From NCBI GenBank assembly GCA_900404475.1, contig OUQQ01000387.1, positions 1,911 through 21,244 of the forward strand: DNA of 19,334 nucleotides. Direction: 5' to 3'. Positions 1 to 9,289 of this stretch are shown here, piece by piece. Source of the stretch: Spongospora subterranea. Lineage: Eukaryota > Endomyxa > Phytomyxea > Plasmodiophorida > Plasmodiophoridae. The position numbers and the translations under genes were made by a program. Each line of letters starts with the position of its first letter. Position 1 is the stretch's first letter. The notes under the pieces are model-generated. The model saw nothing but the letters and a program-made list of their open reading frames with translations. It was not told the DNA's origin and did no database searches.

Positions 1-95
1 GGGTTAATGTCATTGTTCGCGGAACAACACACAACATGAGCGAAACGAGAACACAATCAGTTGCGAACCAAAAAACACCAACAAAAAAAAACTAC

Positions 96-243
96 CTCCG
101 ATTGTGCTCTCCTGATATTCAAAGAACTGCCCTCTGACAAATCGCAGGACAAGCGAGCTCTTGCCGACCGATGAATCGCCAAGAAGGACCAGTTTGGCTT
201 GGCACGTTTTGTTATTGGCAATATTACTGCCAGGTACGCTCAT
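96..243 (-). CDS. RAB5: Rab5-like small GTPase, first exon only (partial)
   Basis: This is the N-terminal exon of a Rab-family GTPase, a membrane-anchored switch; Rab5 acts in early endosome fusion. The first 49 residues contain strand beta-1 (KLVLLG), the P-loop GDSSVGKSS at about residues 22-30, and switch I (QESTIG) at about 44-49. The stretch [19 protein letters not shown] is very close to the Rab5 signature, in which most Rabs differ. The start ATG is at 243. The exon ends at 96 with one base of a Gly/Ala codon, followed by a GTAGTT donor at 95. No acceptor AG follows before the window edge, so the intron and the rest of the gene lie outside. The residues translated after position 96 are intron. 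The gene is divergent from the C2/WW gene. Rab5 rather than Rab22 or Rab21 is inferred from the switch region only. Confidence 0.85.
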
Positions 244-992
244 GATTGGCGTTCGCTAACGCCAAGTCTCACACTGCGATCCCTCGTGATTCGACCCGTT
301 GGGCGCGTCCTATAAAAATGCCCCACGATCGGTGCTCTAATCCGGACCCGTAAACAGGTGCAATCAATCTGGCTTGGACCCTTGGCCGGGGCGGTGTCCG
401 TCGGCTGGCCACTGCGCACACCCGGAACACACACACACACCACAATCAGTGCCAATTATCGCCACCCGACCATCAATCAACCATCATTGATGGCGTTCAC
501 CGATGTGGTACTTTGCTCAGATACTTTTGAATTAAACTGTGGCGATTTAGATCTCTCTGGAGTGTTTCCCCCGATTAGAGTGTTGTCGAAACGGGTTTCC
601 GCGGGAACGTGCTGAACGCTGGGAATCTGGAGATTGATTCACGAAATGAACAAGTACACGAGAATTGCGCTGGATCTGGTGTGGTTCAATCACGTCAATA
701 AACCCCATTGTGTTCTCTCTGTACTGTTGAACTGACAACGACGACGAACAACTCCCCGTCCTGTTATTGTGCCCCAAAATGGGTTTGCGATATGTGTTGG
801 AATAACTGTTGAACCAGAGAGTGGTCAAATGAGCCAAATAGGTATATCGGTGATGGCGCTTGACGGGTGGGTCAATCCCCCAACGATCACCCCCCTCATG
901 GTCACAGAGCACATGTGGTGTAGTGTGTGTGTGTCGTGTTCGGTCGATCGTAGCGCCATCCCCCAATCACCAAGCAGGCCGAGCAGCGAGCG
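244..992. other. Divergent intergenic spacer (Rab5 / C2-WW gene)
   Basis: About 750 bp separate two divergent start codons, so both promoters should lie here. I see no convincing coding exon; the open frames are short and unlike the neighbours. Two short dinucleotide runs sit near opposite ends and in opposite orientation: (AC)7 at 427-440 and (GT)6 at 923-934. No TATA box is obvious upstream of either gene. Confidence 0.5.
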
Positions 993-3846
993 ATGGAAGG
1001 GATGGCCCGGTTCCTGGTGAATATCGCCGAGATCGGTGCGAGCGGTCTGATCTGTTCACCCCATCCGTTAGAGCTCCTCCCCCCTTCCCCCAATCCCATC
1101 TGATCCCCCGTTATTCCCAACCCCTTTCATATCAGGGACGCCCAACACACGATTATGCCGTTTTGCCGGGTCGATTTCGCCAACAAGTATCGCATCTTAC
1201 AGACGGAATTCGTGGAGGAAGGTGATCGCCTCCCGCGTTCCCACAACACATCTCGCCATCGGGGTGTTCATTGCCGGGTGTTATCAGACGATGCGCCGTC
1301 CTGGAGTACCGCCTTCACCTTCATCTTCGAGACCGTTCACGATCTGCGCGATCTCTCCATGACGATGAGCGTGTTCGACCGCGGTCTCGACGGCCGCTGT
1401 GTCCTGCTGGGCGCGGCGTCCACCGATCTGCACACGATCGCCACCGGGCCGGTACGCCGTCCCCTGCTATCGCCATCATTGCCCCAAACAACCGACCGCC
1501 TCCCGCCACAGCCGATGCAGGACTTCCAGCTGGACGTACAGGCCCAGGTGCCGGCCGGGCGCATCGTGATGATGGTCGAGATGACCCAGATCTGCCCCCG
1601 CCTCCTCTGCTGCATCTCGAACCTGGTCCTCTCCAGCACCGCCCCCGTCGCCGCCCAGCCCTCGTCGCCCATCGCCGCCTATTCCAGGGCGAAACTCGCC
1701 GTGTCGTACTCGGAACGGTGCGAGCGCCCTCCGCCCGCCGATCGCGTCCCCGATACGCGTTTCTGATCGGACAAGTGTTCAGGGAAGATCGGATCGTTCA
1801 CTCGGAGGTGGTCGACGTTGATGAAGGGCTGAAGGTTCGCTGGCAGGACGTCGATCCGATCACCATCTCCGGGACCGTTATCGATTTCGACATGGCGTTT
1901 ATTCATATTCGCCTATTCGGATTATCGGCGGCGGCGGATCAACAGGTTTTGGAGGTCGCGTGTGGCACTTGTTCTGTTGATATTCTGAGGCGGCGATCTG
2001 TGGTCAGGGGCCCGGTTCTGGCGAATGGCAACAGATTGGGAGCTGCCGTATATCGCTGCACGATCACCATCCGGCCCGGACCGATATTCAGCGATTCGCG
2101 CAGGCGCTCCACGTCGGGTCGTCCACCGATCGCCACCAGCTCGACGGTAAATTCACTGTGCGGGAGCGATGACCTGAACATCGGGATGATTTTCGCCGTC
2201 AGGGACGATCGCGTTCGTCAACGGTCCGACCCTATTCCAGATGATTAGCGGCGCCAATACCGAACACGGTCTGGAATGTTTGGCGTTTGTTGTGCGGAAG
2301 TTGTGATGAACGGGGTCGTCGGTTTTTCACAGGAGTGAATCCCGGTCCGGTCGGATGGGAACACGCCCCGCTCCCCGCCAACTATCGCGGTCCATCTGAC
2401 ACCGACTCCCCACCCCGCCGTCCGTATCTCCAACGCTGATCGTTGTTCAGGCGCCCCGGTTCAGCTCGTCCCGACCATGGACCGATTCGCGCCGCTGCGC
2501 GCGTCGATATGTTGGCGAGCGCCAACCGCTCCCCATTCCGAACAACATCTTCTGACCGCCGGCACTCGACGAAAACCGTCTCCTGACGATTTCGTTGAAC
2601 GTCAGTTTCGGGAGTCGTTTTTGCCGAACCCGAACGGTAATCTTTGACCCTGGTTGTGCAGCGCTTCCACGAGGATGGGGATTGAGCGTCGACGCCGACG
2701 GGTTCCTGTTCTTCCGGTACCACCCTACCAAGCAAACAACCTGGTCCGATCCACGTTATCTTCCACCGGGTTTGTTGTCGCCATCGAACCGGATCGGGTT
2801 TCGTTGTTGACGAACGGGGGGCTGTGGATGGAAATACAGGTTGGGAGCAAAGTATGACCCTGGACGGGAACCTGTTCTTCTATTGCTATTCGGCCAATTG
2901 CAGCACGTGGATCGACCCGCGAGGATTGCCCGCCGACTGGGATCTCGTCCTGGAATCGGGCGGCGCGTCCACCGCCCGACAGCTGTTCCGCCATCACGGC
3001 GCCATGACCGCGACCGACCCCCGGGGATTATCACCACGATATTCGCAGCACGTCGACGGGAACGGCGCCGTCTACTACAAGGATCACGTGGCCAAGACTA
3101 CGACGTGGGACGACCCACGCGATGGCGAAACATTGTCAGTTTGTTTGTGTTCGGGCGTGATCAAGTGCGCCCTAGTCTGAACCTGGGGCGACACCAGGGA
3201 TGAACTGGTTGACGAGGTGAATCGCCATATCGACAATCATAATCGGGGACAATTCAGGTCCAGGAACCAATCGTCGCCAACCGGGGGGGATGTCAACGGG
3301 CCCGTCCAGGACATCCTCATCGAAATGCAGAACGAGGTCGCCCAGTTTCAGATCTGGTACGTTCAGTCGGAGAAACGATGGGCGGCGGAGAAGGAGCAAC
3401 GCGAGCGGGTCGATCGCGCCACGATCAACGCGGCGCAGGCGCAGCTGGCGGAGCTGCGCCAGAAGAACGCCCAATCGCTGGCGCGATACGAGGAGAAATG
3501 GCGACAAGATATCAGGGATAAGAGGGACGCCGTCATCGCCAATCACGAGTTCGCCGTCAACGAATCCAGGAGGCGGATCAGGGCGATCAAGGACGATATC
3601 GAACGGCAACGACAGCAGTGGGTCGACGACATGATCGAGGTGAAGAAGTTCGCGTTCCGGGACGAGATGCAGAAGCGGATGGCGAAACGGCACCAGATGC
3701 AGAACAGGCTGGCCAAGATGATGCAACCCGATGAGGCAGCGATCGCCGACGCGGTCGAGAAACGCCAAGAAACAGATCTTCGAGACAAAGTTGACGGGAT
3801 CGATTCAGAAACCAACGACGGGGAATATGGGAAAACGACATCTTGA
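993..3846 (+). CDS. C2-C2-WW(x4)-coiled-coil protein, 13 exons
   Basis: Proposed exons: 993-1066, 1136-1221, 1288-1451, 1521-1625, 1688-2014, 2092-2146, 2203-2268, 2333-2423, 2451-2577, 2606-2636, 2662-2769, 2840-3134 and 3198-3846. All introns are GT-AG and together they encode 725 residues. Domain order: C2 domain 1 (about 4-132; starts ARFLVNIAEIGASG, core WSTAFTFIF, loop FDRGLDG); C2 domain 2 (about 146-288), which lacks the Asp-rich loops and so probably binds no calcium; a Pro/Arg/Ser linker (about 292-375); four WW domains (about 376-510); and a coiled coil (about 545-690). WW1 and WW2 keep both Trp. WW3 (LPADWDLV...TATDPRG) lost the second Trp, and WW4 has Tyr for the first. C2-WW architecture recalls NEDD4-type ligases and KIBRA-like scaffolds, but no HECT domain is present, so a Pro-motif-binding membrane scaffold is inferred. 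Least certain are the 2015-2202 junctions and the stop-free 3n introns 1222-1287 and 1452-1520. AATAAA follows the stop directly. Confidence 0.75.
2424..2450 (+). other. Mini-intron, 27 nt
   Basis: The donor is GTATCTCC and the acceptor TTGTTCAG, with CTGAT as a possible branch site. It joins CC to G, giving a Pro codon inside the Pro/Arg linker of the C2/WW protein. If retained, the frame reads into TGA within the intron. Confidence 0.65.
2578..2605 (+). other. Mini-intron, 28 nt
   Basis: The donor is GTCTCC, followed at once by a CTGAC branch-like motif, and the acceptor is ACGTCAG. It is phase 0, joining STKT to FRESFLPNPN ahead of the first WW domain. Retention gives GTC TCC TGA, an immediate stop, and also shifts the frame. 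Confidence 0.65.
2637..2661 (+). other. Mini-intron, 25 nt
   Basis: The donor is GTAATC, the branch-like motif TTGAC and the acceptor TTGTGCAG. It is phase 1 and joins LPNPN to ALPRGWG, the start of the first WW domain. Retention reads GGT AAT CTT TGA, a stop. The 31-nt exon between this and the previous mini-intron is the shortest exon in the window. Confidence 0.7.
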
Positions 3847-3961
3847 AATAAACACATTCAGTTCAACGAAAAGGAAAGGCGAGGCGGCTGGAGGAAACTT
3901 GGTAAATTAGCAATAAATTAGGTGTATTGTGAGAGAAAAAAAAATATAAAAATGGAGAGAA

Positions 3962-5303
3962 TTAGACAGGATCAAACGATGAGAGGTATTTGGATAAGTG
4001 GTCTTCCCGCGACTCTAGGTCTTTCTCTCGCGCCATCACTTTCTCGTTCAGTGATCGCAGCTCCTCATTCCATCTACCCAGTCTTCTCGATGTCTCTTCT
4101 TGTTCGGCCCTGGCGATGTCAATGTTCCTACGACAACGACGGATTCAGCCACCCAAACCAATTTCCGCCGACTGTCTTACCTGGATTTCTCGGCGATTTC
4201 TTTTTCTGATTCCGCTAGTTCGGCACTCGCCTCTTCCAAAGATTTCGAGAACTCTTCGTCACGTCGAACCAGATCAGCTTCTCGTCTGGTTAGTTGCGAC
4301 TCTCGATCTTCAAGCTGCGAGATCAGCTCGTCCAGCATCCGCGTCTTCTTCTCACAATCGTCCTTCTGCTTCAGCATCGCCTCCTCCTTCCTGTTCAAAT
4401 CCTCCAAACATCGCTCGCTTTCCCGTATTTTGCTCCGAAGATCTTCCCGCAATTCATCCGCCTCTTCCTCGCGTTTTTCCAGGCGGGTTTCGCGAGCGGC
4501 TAACGCCTTCGACACGCTTTTACATTCCTCCTCTTTGTCCTCTAACTTCGACTGTCGTTTGGATATCGTCGTCTCCCTCTCGTTCAGATTCGCTTGTCGT
4601 TCTTGCAGTTCGCGTTCCAATTTCTCACAGGCCGTCATTCGAGGTAAAACAGCGCTTTCCATTTCTTTGAGTTCTTTGGCCCTATACCTCAACAGACTCC
4701 CTTGTTCATCGTAATCACTAACCGCTTTCAGGCGACCCCTCCTGATCAAATCCTTCTCCGCTTGTAAGGACGCCTTTTCAGAGCGCATTCGCTCCTCGAA
4801 TTTACTCACATTCTCGTTATAGACCTTGAGCTTCTCTTGCAATATCCGCTCGCGAGACTGTTGCCTTTCGATAACCTGTTGCTTCCATTCATTTAGTTTC
4901 TTCTCCCAGCCTGTGAAATTTGATCTTCAAAACCAAAAAGTCGAGGACCAAACATTACGCTAATACCGTCCAATTCACTTCTATGAACTTCCAATAATTC
5001 AAGTTTCGATTCGTATAGAGATTTGAATTTTGTATATTCTGAAATCTATAATCACAACAAATACTATTTCAGAAACAATAGTAGCTCTGACCATCGTTGA
5101 TAGACCTTGTCGTCCATTTTTCTGTTGCTTTGGGCCCATTCTGGCGGGGGCGTGGCCGCCCTAAAGGAATCGGACTCATCGAACGACGGGCTGATGCGCA
5201 AACGATTGAACACGGAAGACGGCGGAGTGAGATTCTCCCGTTCGCCCCTGCTATACCGCCGATCGCCAAGATTAATGGGTGTGCCCAACGCCCGCCCGTG
5301 CAT
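3962..5303 (-). CDS. Coiled-coil protein, 4 exons
   Basis: Exons in coding order are 5106-5303, 4967-5045, 4181-4910 and 3962-4127, with introns of 60, 56 and 53 nt. The total is 390 residues plus stop. The N-terminal 66 residues are polar and Pro/Ser-rich (ENLTPPSSVF, ATPPPEW) with no predicted coil. From about residue 70 to the end the sequence is an almost continuous heptad coiled coil rich in Glu, Lys, Arg and Leu (for example WEKKLNEW, READLVRRDEE). There is no signal peptide, membrane segment or enzymatic motif. I do not recognise the family. General resemblance to structural coiled-coil proteins, including nuclear-matrix types, is weak and may reflect composition only. The first junction (DDK to ISEY) is the least certain. 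The gene is convergent with the C2/WW gene, 115 bp apart. Confidence 0.65.
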
Positions 5304-5668
5304 CTGGGAACCGGTCTGTAGCCCCCCGAGTACCGCTGCACGGCCCGAAATTCCCCCCGGCCAAAAAATTTCGAAAATGGCAATTTGCCGAACACGTTGG
5401 GCGGCGACTTAGATTGTACACACTTGATTGGGGCTGCGCCTCACTGTCGATCACTCATCTTAATATACACTCATGTGTACATATATCAAGTCATTTCTGG
5501 TTCAGTGCAATTAGGACGCGGGCTTTTCGAAAATTTGGACATCCCGATGGCGAAAGTGGGGATTTGGTAAACCCAAAGAAAGGATCAAGGTTGACTATCA
5601 TGTACAGATTCTATTACAAAAAGATATTATACGATTTGCTTGTTGGAGGTATTATAAATATTGCTAGA
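5304..5668. other. Intergenic spacer between two minus-strand genes
   Basis: These 365 bp hold the promoter of the coiled-coil gene and the 3' end of the beta-propeller gene. The part near 5600-5668 is AT-rich. I see no conserved ORF. A short palindromic stretch near 5470-5485 (ATGTGTACATAT) is the only local structure noted. Confidence 0.4.
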
Positions 5669-7201
5669 TTAATTGGACCAAGCGTAGATCATACCATTTC
5701 GATTCCCAGTATAAACCGTTCCTGTTTGTTCACTGAAGCAAAGTGATGTGATATTATCCAGAGCTGCCCCTCTGGCAGAATGACCGTCAGAATCAGGACA
5801 AGAGATCTTGCCCAGAAGCGCTCCTGAAAATACGCTGGAGATGTTGATGCTTCCGCGTGTGCTGTTTTCACTAGTACAGTGAGATATAATCAAATCTTGT
5901 GATCGCGAAATGAATATACTGTTCGAGTGAAAGTCTATCGCGAAATTTTACATCAGAAACTGCAAAATGAAATTGCTCGTAATTACCGGGTGTGAATAGG
6001 CAATGATCTTCAAACTTTGTGACAATTTGGCCTTTGAAATTCCAAGCATAGACCTGATTGCCCCGAAATGTCAAGAAAAGCTGGTTCTCATACAAAAATA
6101 TGAAGGCAGAAGGAGTGGGAAAATCCGTTTGAGAGACTTCAATAAAACTGCCTTTGCAAACATCGACAATGATGAGATTTTCGCCGGCTTGCTTGATTAG
6201 AAGTTTTTCATTGAACAGCTCGACAAAGTCAATCTTCCTATTCCTCTTGATTAGATGGTTGAATGTCTTAAGTTCTTTTCCATTTTCGATGTCGATGAGC
6301 TTCAATGGAAGATTTGACTTCGTATGTTGAATAACCAAGAGCATTATGCCCAGACTGACACGAACGGTTAGAAAACTATAATCATAGAAGTAAGGAAGGC
6401 ATTAGACAGACCTAACTTTGACTTCAGCGATCCTTGAATCGCAGAATGAATGGAGTGGAGAGTAATTGATAAGGTCCCAAACCTTATAATGGCTGATGAG
6501 ATTACAATGTGAGAACACTTTTAGCCAAGAAAATAACGAGATACGAACCAGTTGCTGGCAGAATATGTTAAAATCTTGGAGTTGACTTCGTCGAACTCAA
6601 TGAACCCAGGATATCGCAGAGATTCAGATTGGAACACCGGTATGCCAGATGACGGATTGCCTTCTTCTAAGGCGGAGATGGGAGTTGATCGGCATTTGAG
6701 GGAGCTGTAATCATCATTACGGTAGACAGATACTGTAATGACAGTCCTATTGGCCTTGTTGTAGAAAAGGCTCCTGATGATCTCATCTTCGGCGATGTTC
6801 AGATAGCAAACGCGCTGCAGCGTGTGAATCTTGAACGCAACACAAACGCCGGTCTGAGTCAGCGCTAACAAGAGATTCCCTGCAACCATCATCTCCGTAA
6901 TATCAGATCGGCGCCTTAGCAGCGGCAGCTTGATCGCCGTATCGGGATCGTGCGTATCAGCGTCCGCATGCAAGCGCATATTGCAGAACCGTTTACGGTC
7001 CGTTTTCCTTCCAACCTGCCATGGGCATTCTAGCGTGCCGGTTTCCCTCGCTCGCAGGCGCCTCGTCAAGCACCTCATCTATAATGACGACACGACTATG
7101 ACCACGACCCAATCGATAATTTCGAGCGATTTTTTCTCGTCACAGATCGTGTATGAGGTGTGTTCTGAATCTTGCGCCTTGTGGTGCGGGGCTGGGTCCA
7201 T
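5669..7201 (-). CDS. Conserved WD40/beta-propeller-like protein, 5 exons
   Basis: Exons in coding order are 7109-7201, 6549-7078, 6412-6492, 5987-6354 and 5669-5934, with introns of 30, 56, 57 and 52 nt. They encode 445 residues. The protein ends GNRNGMIYAWSN, a typical propeller blade end, and contains repeated beta-strand blades such as KVWDLINY and QVYAWNFKG. The stretches MRLHADADTHDPDTAIKLP, RRRSDITEMMVAGNLLLAL and TPSAFIFLYENQLFLTFRG resemble, from memory, an uncharacterised family conserved in plants and protists, with no assigned function. It is probably a soluble scaffold. The last junction (CLFTP to DFHSNSIFISRSQDLII) was chosen because it restores the conserved frame. The ATG at 7201 is chosen because EIIDW joins well to MRCLTRRL across the 30-nt intron. 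Translation from 7078 alone is the alternative. Confidence 0.75.
7079..7108 (-). other. Mini-intron, 30 nt
   Basis: The donor is GTCGTGG and the acceptor CATTATAG, phase 0 after a Trp codon. Its last codon in the upstream frame is TAG, so retention terminates translation at residue 41. No clear branch-site motif is seen. It is the weakest of the six mini-introns, because the downstream exon also begins with ATG. Confidence 0.5.
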
Positions 7202-7843
7202 GGCTAAAGTCTGATCAGCGCAACGGGGGGCACTGGCCATCACACTCACGCATGTATACAGCACAGTCGACGACGATGCAGTATGGCTCCAGTGATGGGT
7301 GTACAATCCTCGGACTGGTTTGGACGGCGCAACCCGTACCCAGGGAACCTCAGTGGACGTGCTGGGGTCAGGCACTGTGTAGCGCCATTCCCAATTTCCC
7401 ATACATCTCTGCATTAGCGCTGCATCACGTCTGCTGTCGATCTGTCGCTAGGTGACGGATCAGGCAGGTTGAGAACCCCTGGGCATTATTTTCAAAAACC
7501 CCTTCCACCGTGCGCGGCTTGTGGCAGCTTAGCTTGGGCGCAAACCCACCGTGACCGAAATGGCAGTTTCCTGGATGTGATTCATTTTTCCACCTGTCCA
7601 GTTTTAATAAATACTCGATATTACACACAGTCACAAGTTATGAACCTTTTGTTGCCGTTGCCGCCATTCCGGTGACCATTCCGTTGATAACCCTTGATCA
7701 ACCAATGGTCTTCCACAAAGAACGAAATCATAAGAGAGAAGGTCGTCCAGACATTCTGTTCGTCCATTGTAGGTTCTTGTTCCCCTGTGTCCGCTGATCT
7801 CTGCGCTTTTTTTAGCTCCCTACAGAGATCTGTCGATCATAAA
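7202..7843. other. Intergenic spacer, no supported gene
   Basis: These 640 bp lie between the ankyrin gene's stop and the beta-propeller gene's start, both on the minus strand. Two minus-strand frames stay open (7079-7414 and 7425-7634), and the first is continuous with exon 1 of the propeller gene through several upstream ATGs. They lack recognisable domains and convincing splice links, so I treat them as 5' leader or promoter. Confidence 0.4.
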
Positions 7844-9028
7844 CTAAAAATATTTTATTTCGAAAACTTTTGGAGTCTGAAAGGCTTCATCCAACAGAGG
7901 CTGTGAGCATTTGGCCTGGATCCTTGCAATGATGGCTGACAGTTCTTTGGTCGAATCGATCAACGGCCCAAACGCCAACCATTCCACATATAATCGGCAA
8001 TCTCTCGGCAGCTCCGACAGCGCATTCGCCGCCTCGATCAGCAAGATTACTCGTATGTGGTTTTGCCGCTCCCTATTGATCACCTCTTTTCCCCTGGCTA
8101 GCATTTCCCTACTCGACCTCCCATCCTCCACCAGCATTCGAGAAATCTGTAGATGCCGATTCGACGTGGCGCTACACAGCGCATCGGAATCGTTGGCCTG
8201 GGGTGAACAGCGCCCGTCTTTCAGCAATAGTTTCACGACATTCCGGTGACCCCTTCTGGCGGCATCCACCAACGCGCTCGACTCGATGGAATCGGGTTTC
8301 GCCCTACCATCACTCAGCAGCAACATCACGATATCATCATAACCACCGGCAGCCGCCTCGCGCAGCGCCTCCGAACTCGAGGCGTCAGGATCGGACCGAC
8401 CGTCCGCCAATAAAAGTTTGACGACATCGGTGTGCCCGCAAGCAGCTGCCAAACGAAGAGCGGCTGAGTTCAAGGCCGACGGATCACTGCGGCCGTCGTG
8501 CAAAAGTAATTCGACGAATCGGACATCGTTTCGTGAAGCCGCTTGACGAAGACAATATGATTCCAGGGCGGTCGGGTCACCACCGCCTTCCTTGAGAATG
8601 TACTCGACCACGTTATAGTGCCCGTTCTTGGCCGCTTCGCGAAGTATTCCAACTGAGTCGATGTCGTCGGCGCCCGCCTCGTGCAGAAGGCGAACGATGT
8701 CACGGTGGCCATTGACAGCGGCGACTCTGATGGAGGATACCGCATTGGGATGACAATGCCGACTATGAAGGAGTAGACGAACTAGGTCGATATCGCCCTT
8801 CTCGATGGCGATAATCATTATTCCGTCAAGGCTGGTTGTGGCGCTCGAATACCCGTCAAGTATCGATTTGATACCTTCCAGGGATCCTATTGGCGATCAG
8901 TTGACGAATGTTGGCGATGATTAGCATTGAATACCTTGTTGAACTGCCGCTATAAGCGGTGATAATTCTCCCAAATCATGATCTTGACAGCGCCCTCTGT
9001 CACTGAATAGATCTTTAAAGAATCTCAT
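7844..9028 (-). CDS. Ankyrin-repeat protein, 2 exons
   Basis: Exons 8935-9028 and 7844-8886 are joined across a 48-nt intron (GTATTC...CCAATAG, CTGAT inside) and encode 378 residues. The first exon supplies MRFFKDLF and the start of the first repeat (LSPLIAAVQQ), completed by GSLEGIKSILDG after the junction, which strongly supports the splice. About eight ankyrin repeats fill residues 25-290 with period near 33. The consensus is DGRSDP....S.AL..AA..GH.DVVKLLL, a variant in which DGR-x-x-P marks each loop. The last 90 residues form a non-repeat helical tail. There is no signal peptide, membrane helix, F-box or kinase domain. It is inferred to be a protein-interaction scaffold, partner unknown. 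It is divergent from the gene starting at 9290. Confidence 0.85.
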
Positions 9029-9101
9029 GCGACCGCTATGTCAAGCAACGAATTTGAATATGGAATCTGATTGACCCTTTCATCTTTTCCCGTCATGACC
9101 T

Positions 9102-9119
9102 AAACCCTTGTCAGGGTTT
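9102..9119. promoter_or_regulatory. Perfect inverted repeat AAACCCT-4-AGGGTTT in a divergent promoter
   Basis: Seven-base arms AAACCCT and AGGGTTT flank TGTC, 74 bp upstream of the ankyrin start and 171 bp upstream of the plus-strand gene. A further CCCTAACC lies about 10 bp to the right. The arms match the plant telo-box core (AAACCCTA). A role as a binding site for a dimeric regulator is inference. Confidence 0.4.
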
Positions 9120-9289
9120 GCTGCCGAAGCCCTAACCATCACCAGTCCTTTGGTCAATGCACATGACATATTGATTGTGTTGCGTGTTTCACCCTGTTTG
9201 ACCACCTTTCCCGGCGATTTCGACTTTGGCGCAATATTCCGGGTCCGGGTTGGAGAGTGACAGAGTCAAGGGGAAGGAGGGACCTGGCA

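Noticed and set aside
427..934. AC and GT runs as a long-range hairpin
   Set aside because: At 12-14 nt each and almost 500 bp apart, these are ordinary microsatellites.
1136..1157. Apparent frameshift at the start of C2 domain 1
   Set aside because: An intron at 1067-1135 with donor GTTAGA gives the right phase (CC plus G), so no frameshift or sequencing error is needed.
1271..2248. Long 325-residue plus-strand frame across the C2 region
   Set aside because: Only its part from 1688 to about 2014 is coding. Upstream it is a shadow of the C2-1 exons in another frame (Arg-rich), and beyond 2015 the conserved C2 end is in other frames.
3172..3768. Minus-strand 198-residue ORF opposite the coiled coil
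   Set aside because: It is the antisense shadow of the C2/WW gene's last exon; Leu-rich because the sense strand is Lys/Gln/Glu-rich.
3990..4714. Long Ser-rich plus-strand ORFs
   Set aside because: They are antisense shadows of the minus-strand coiled-coil gene.
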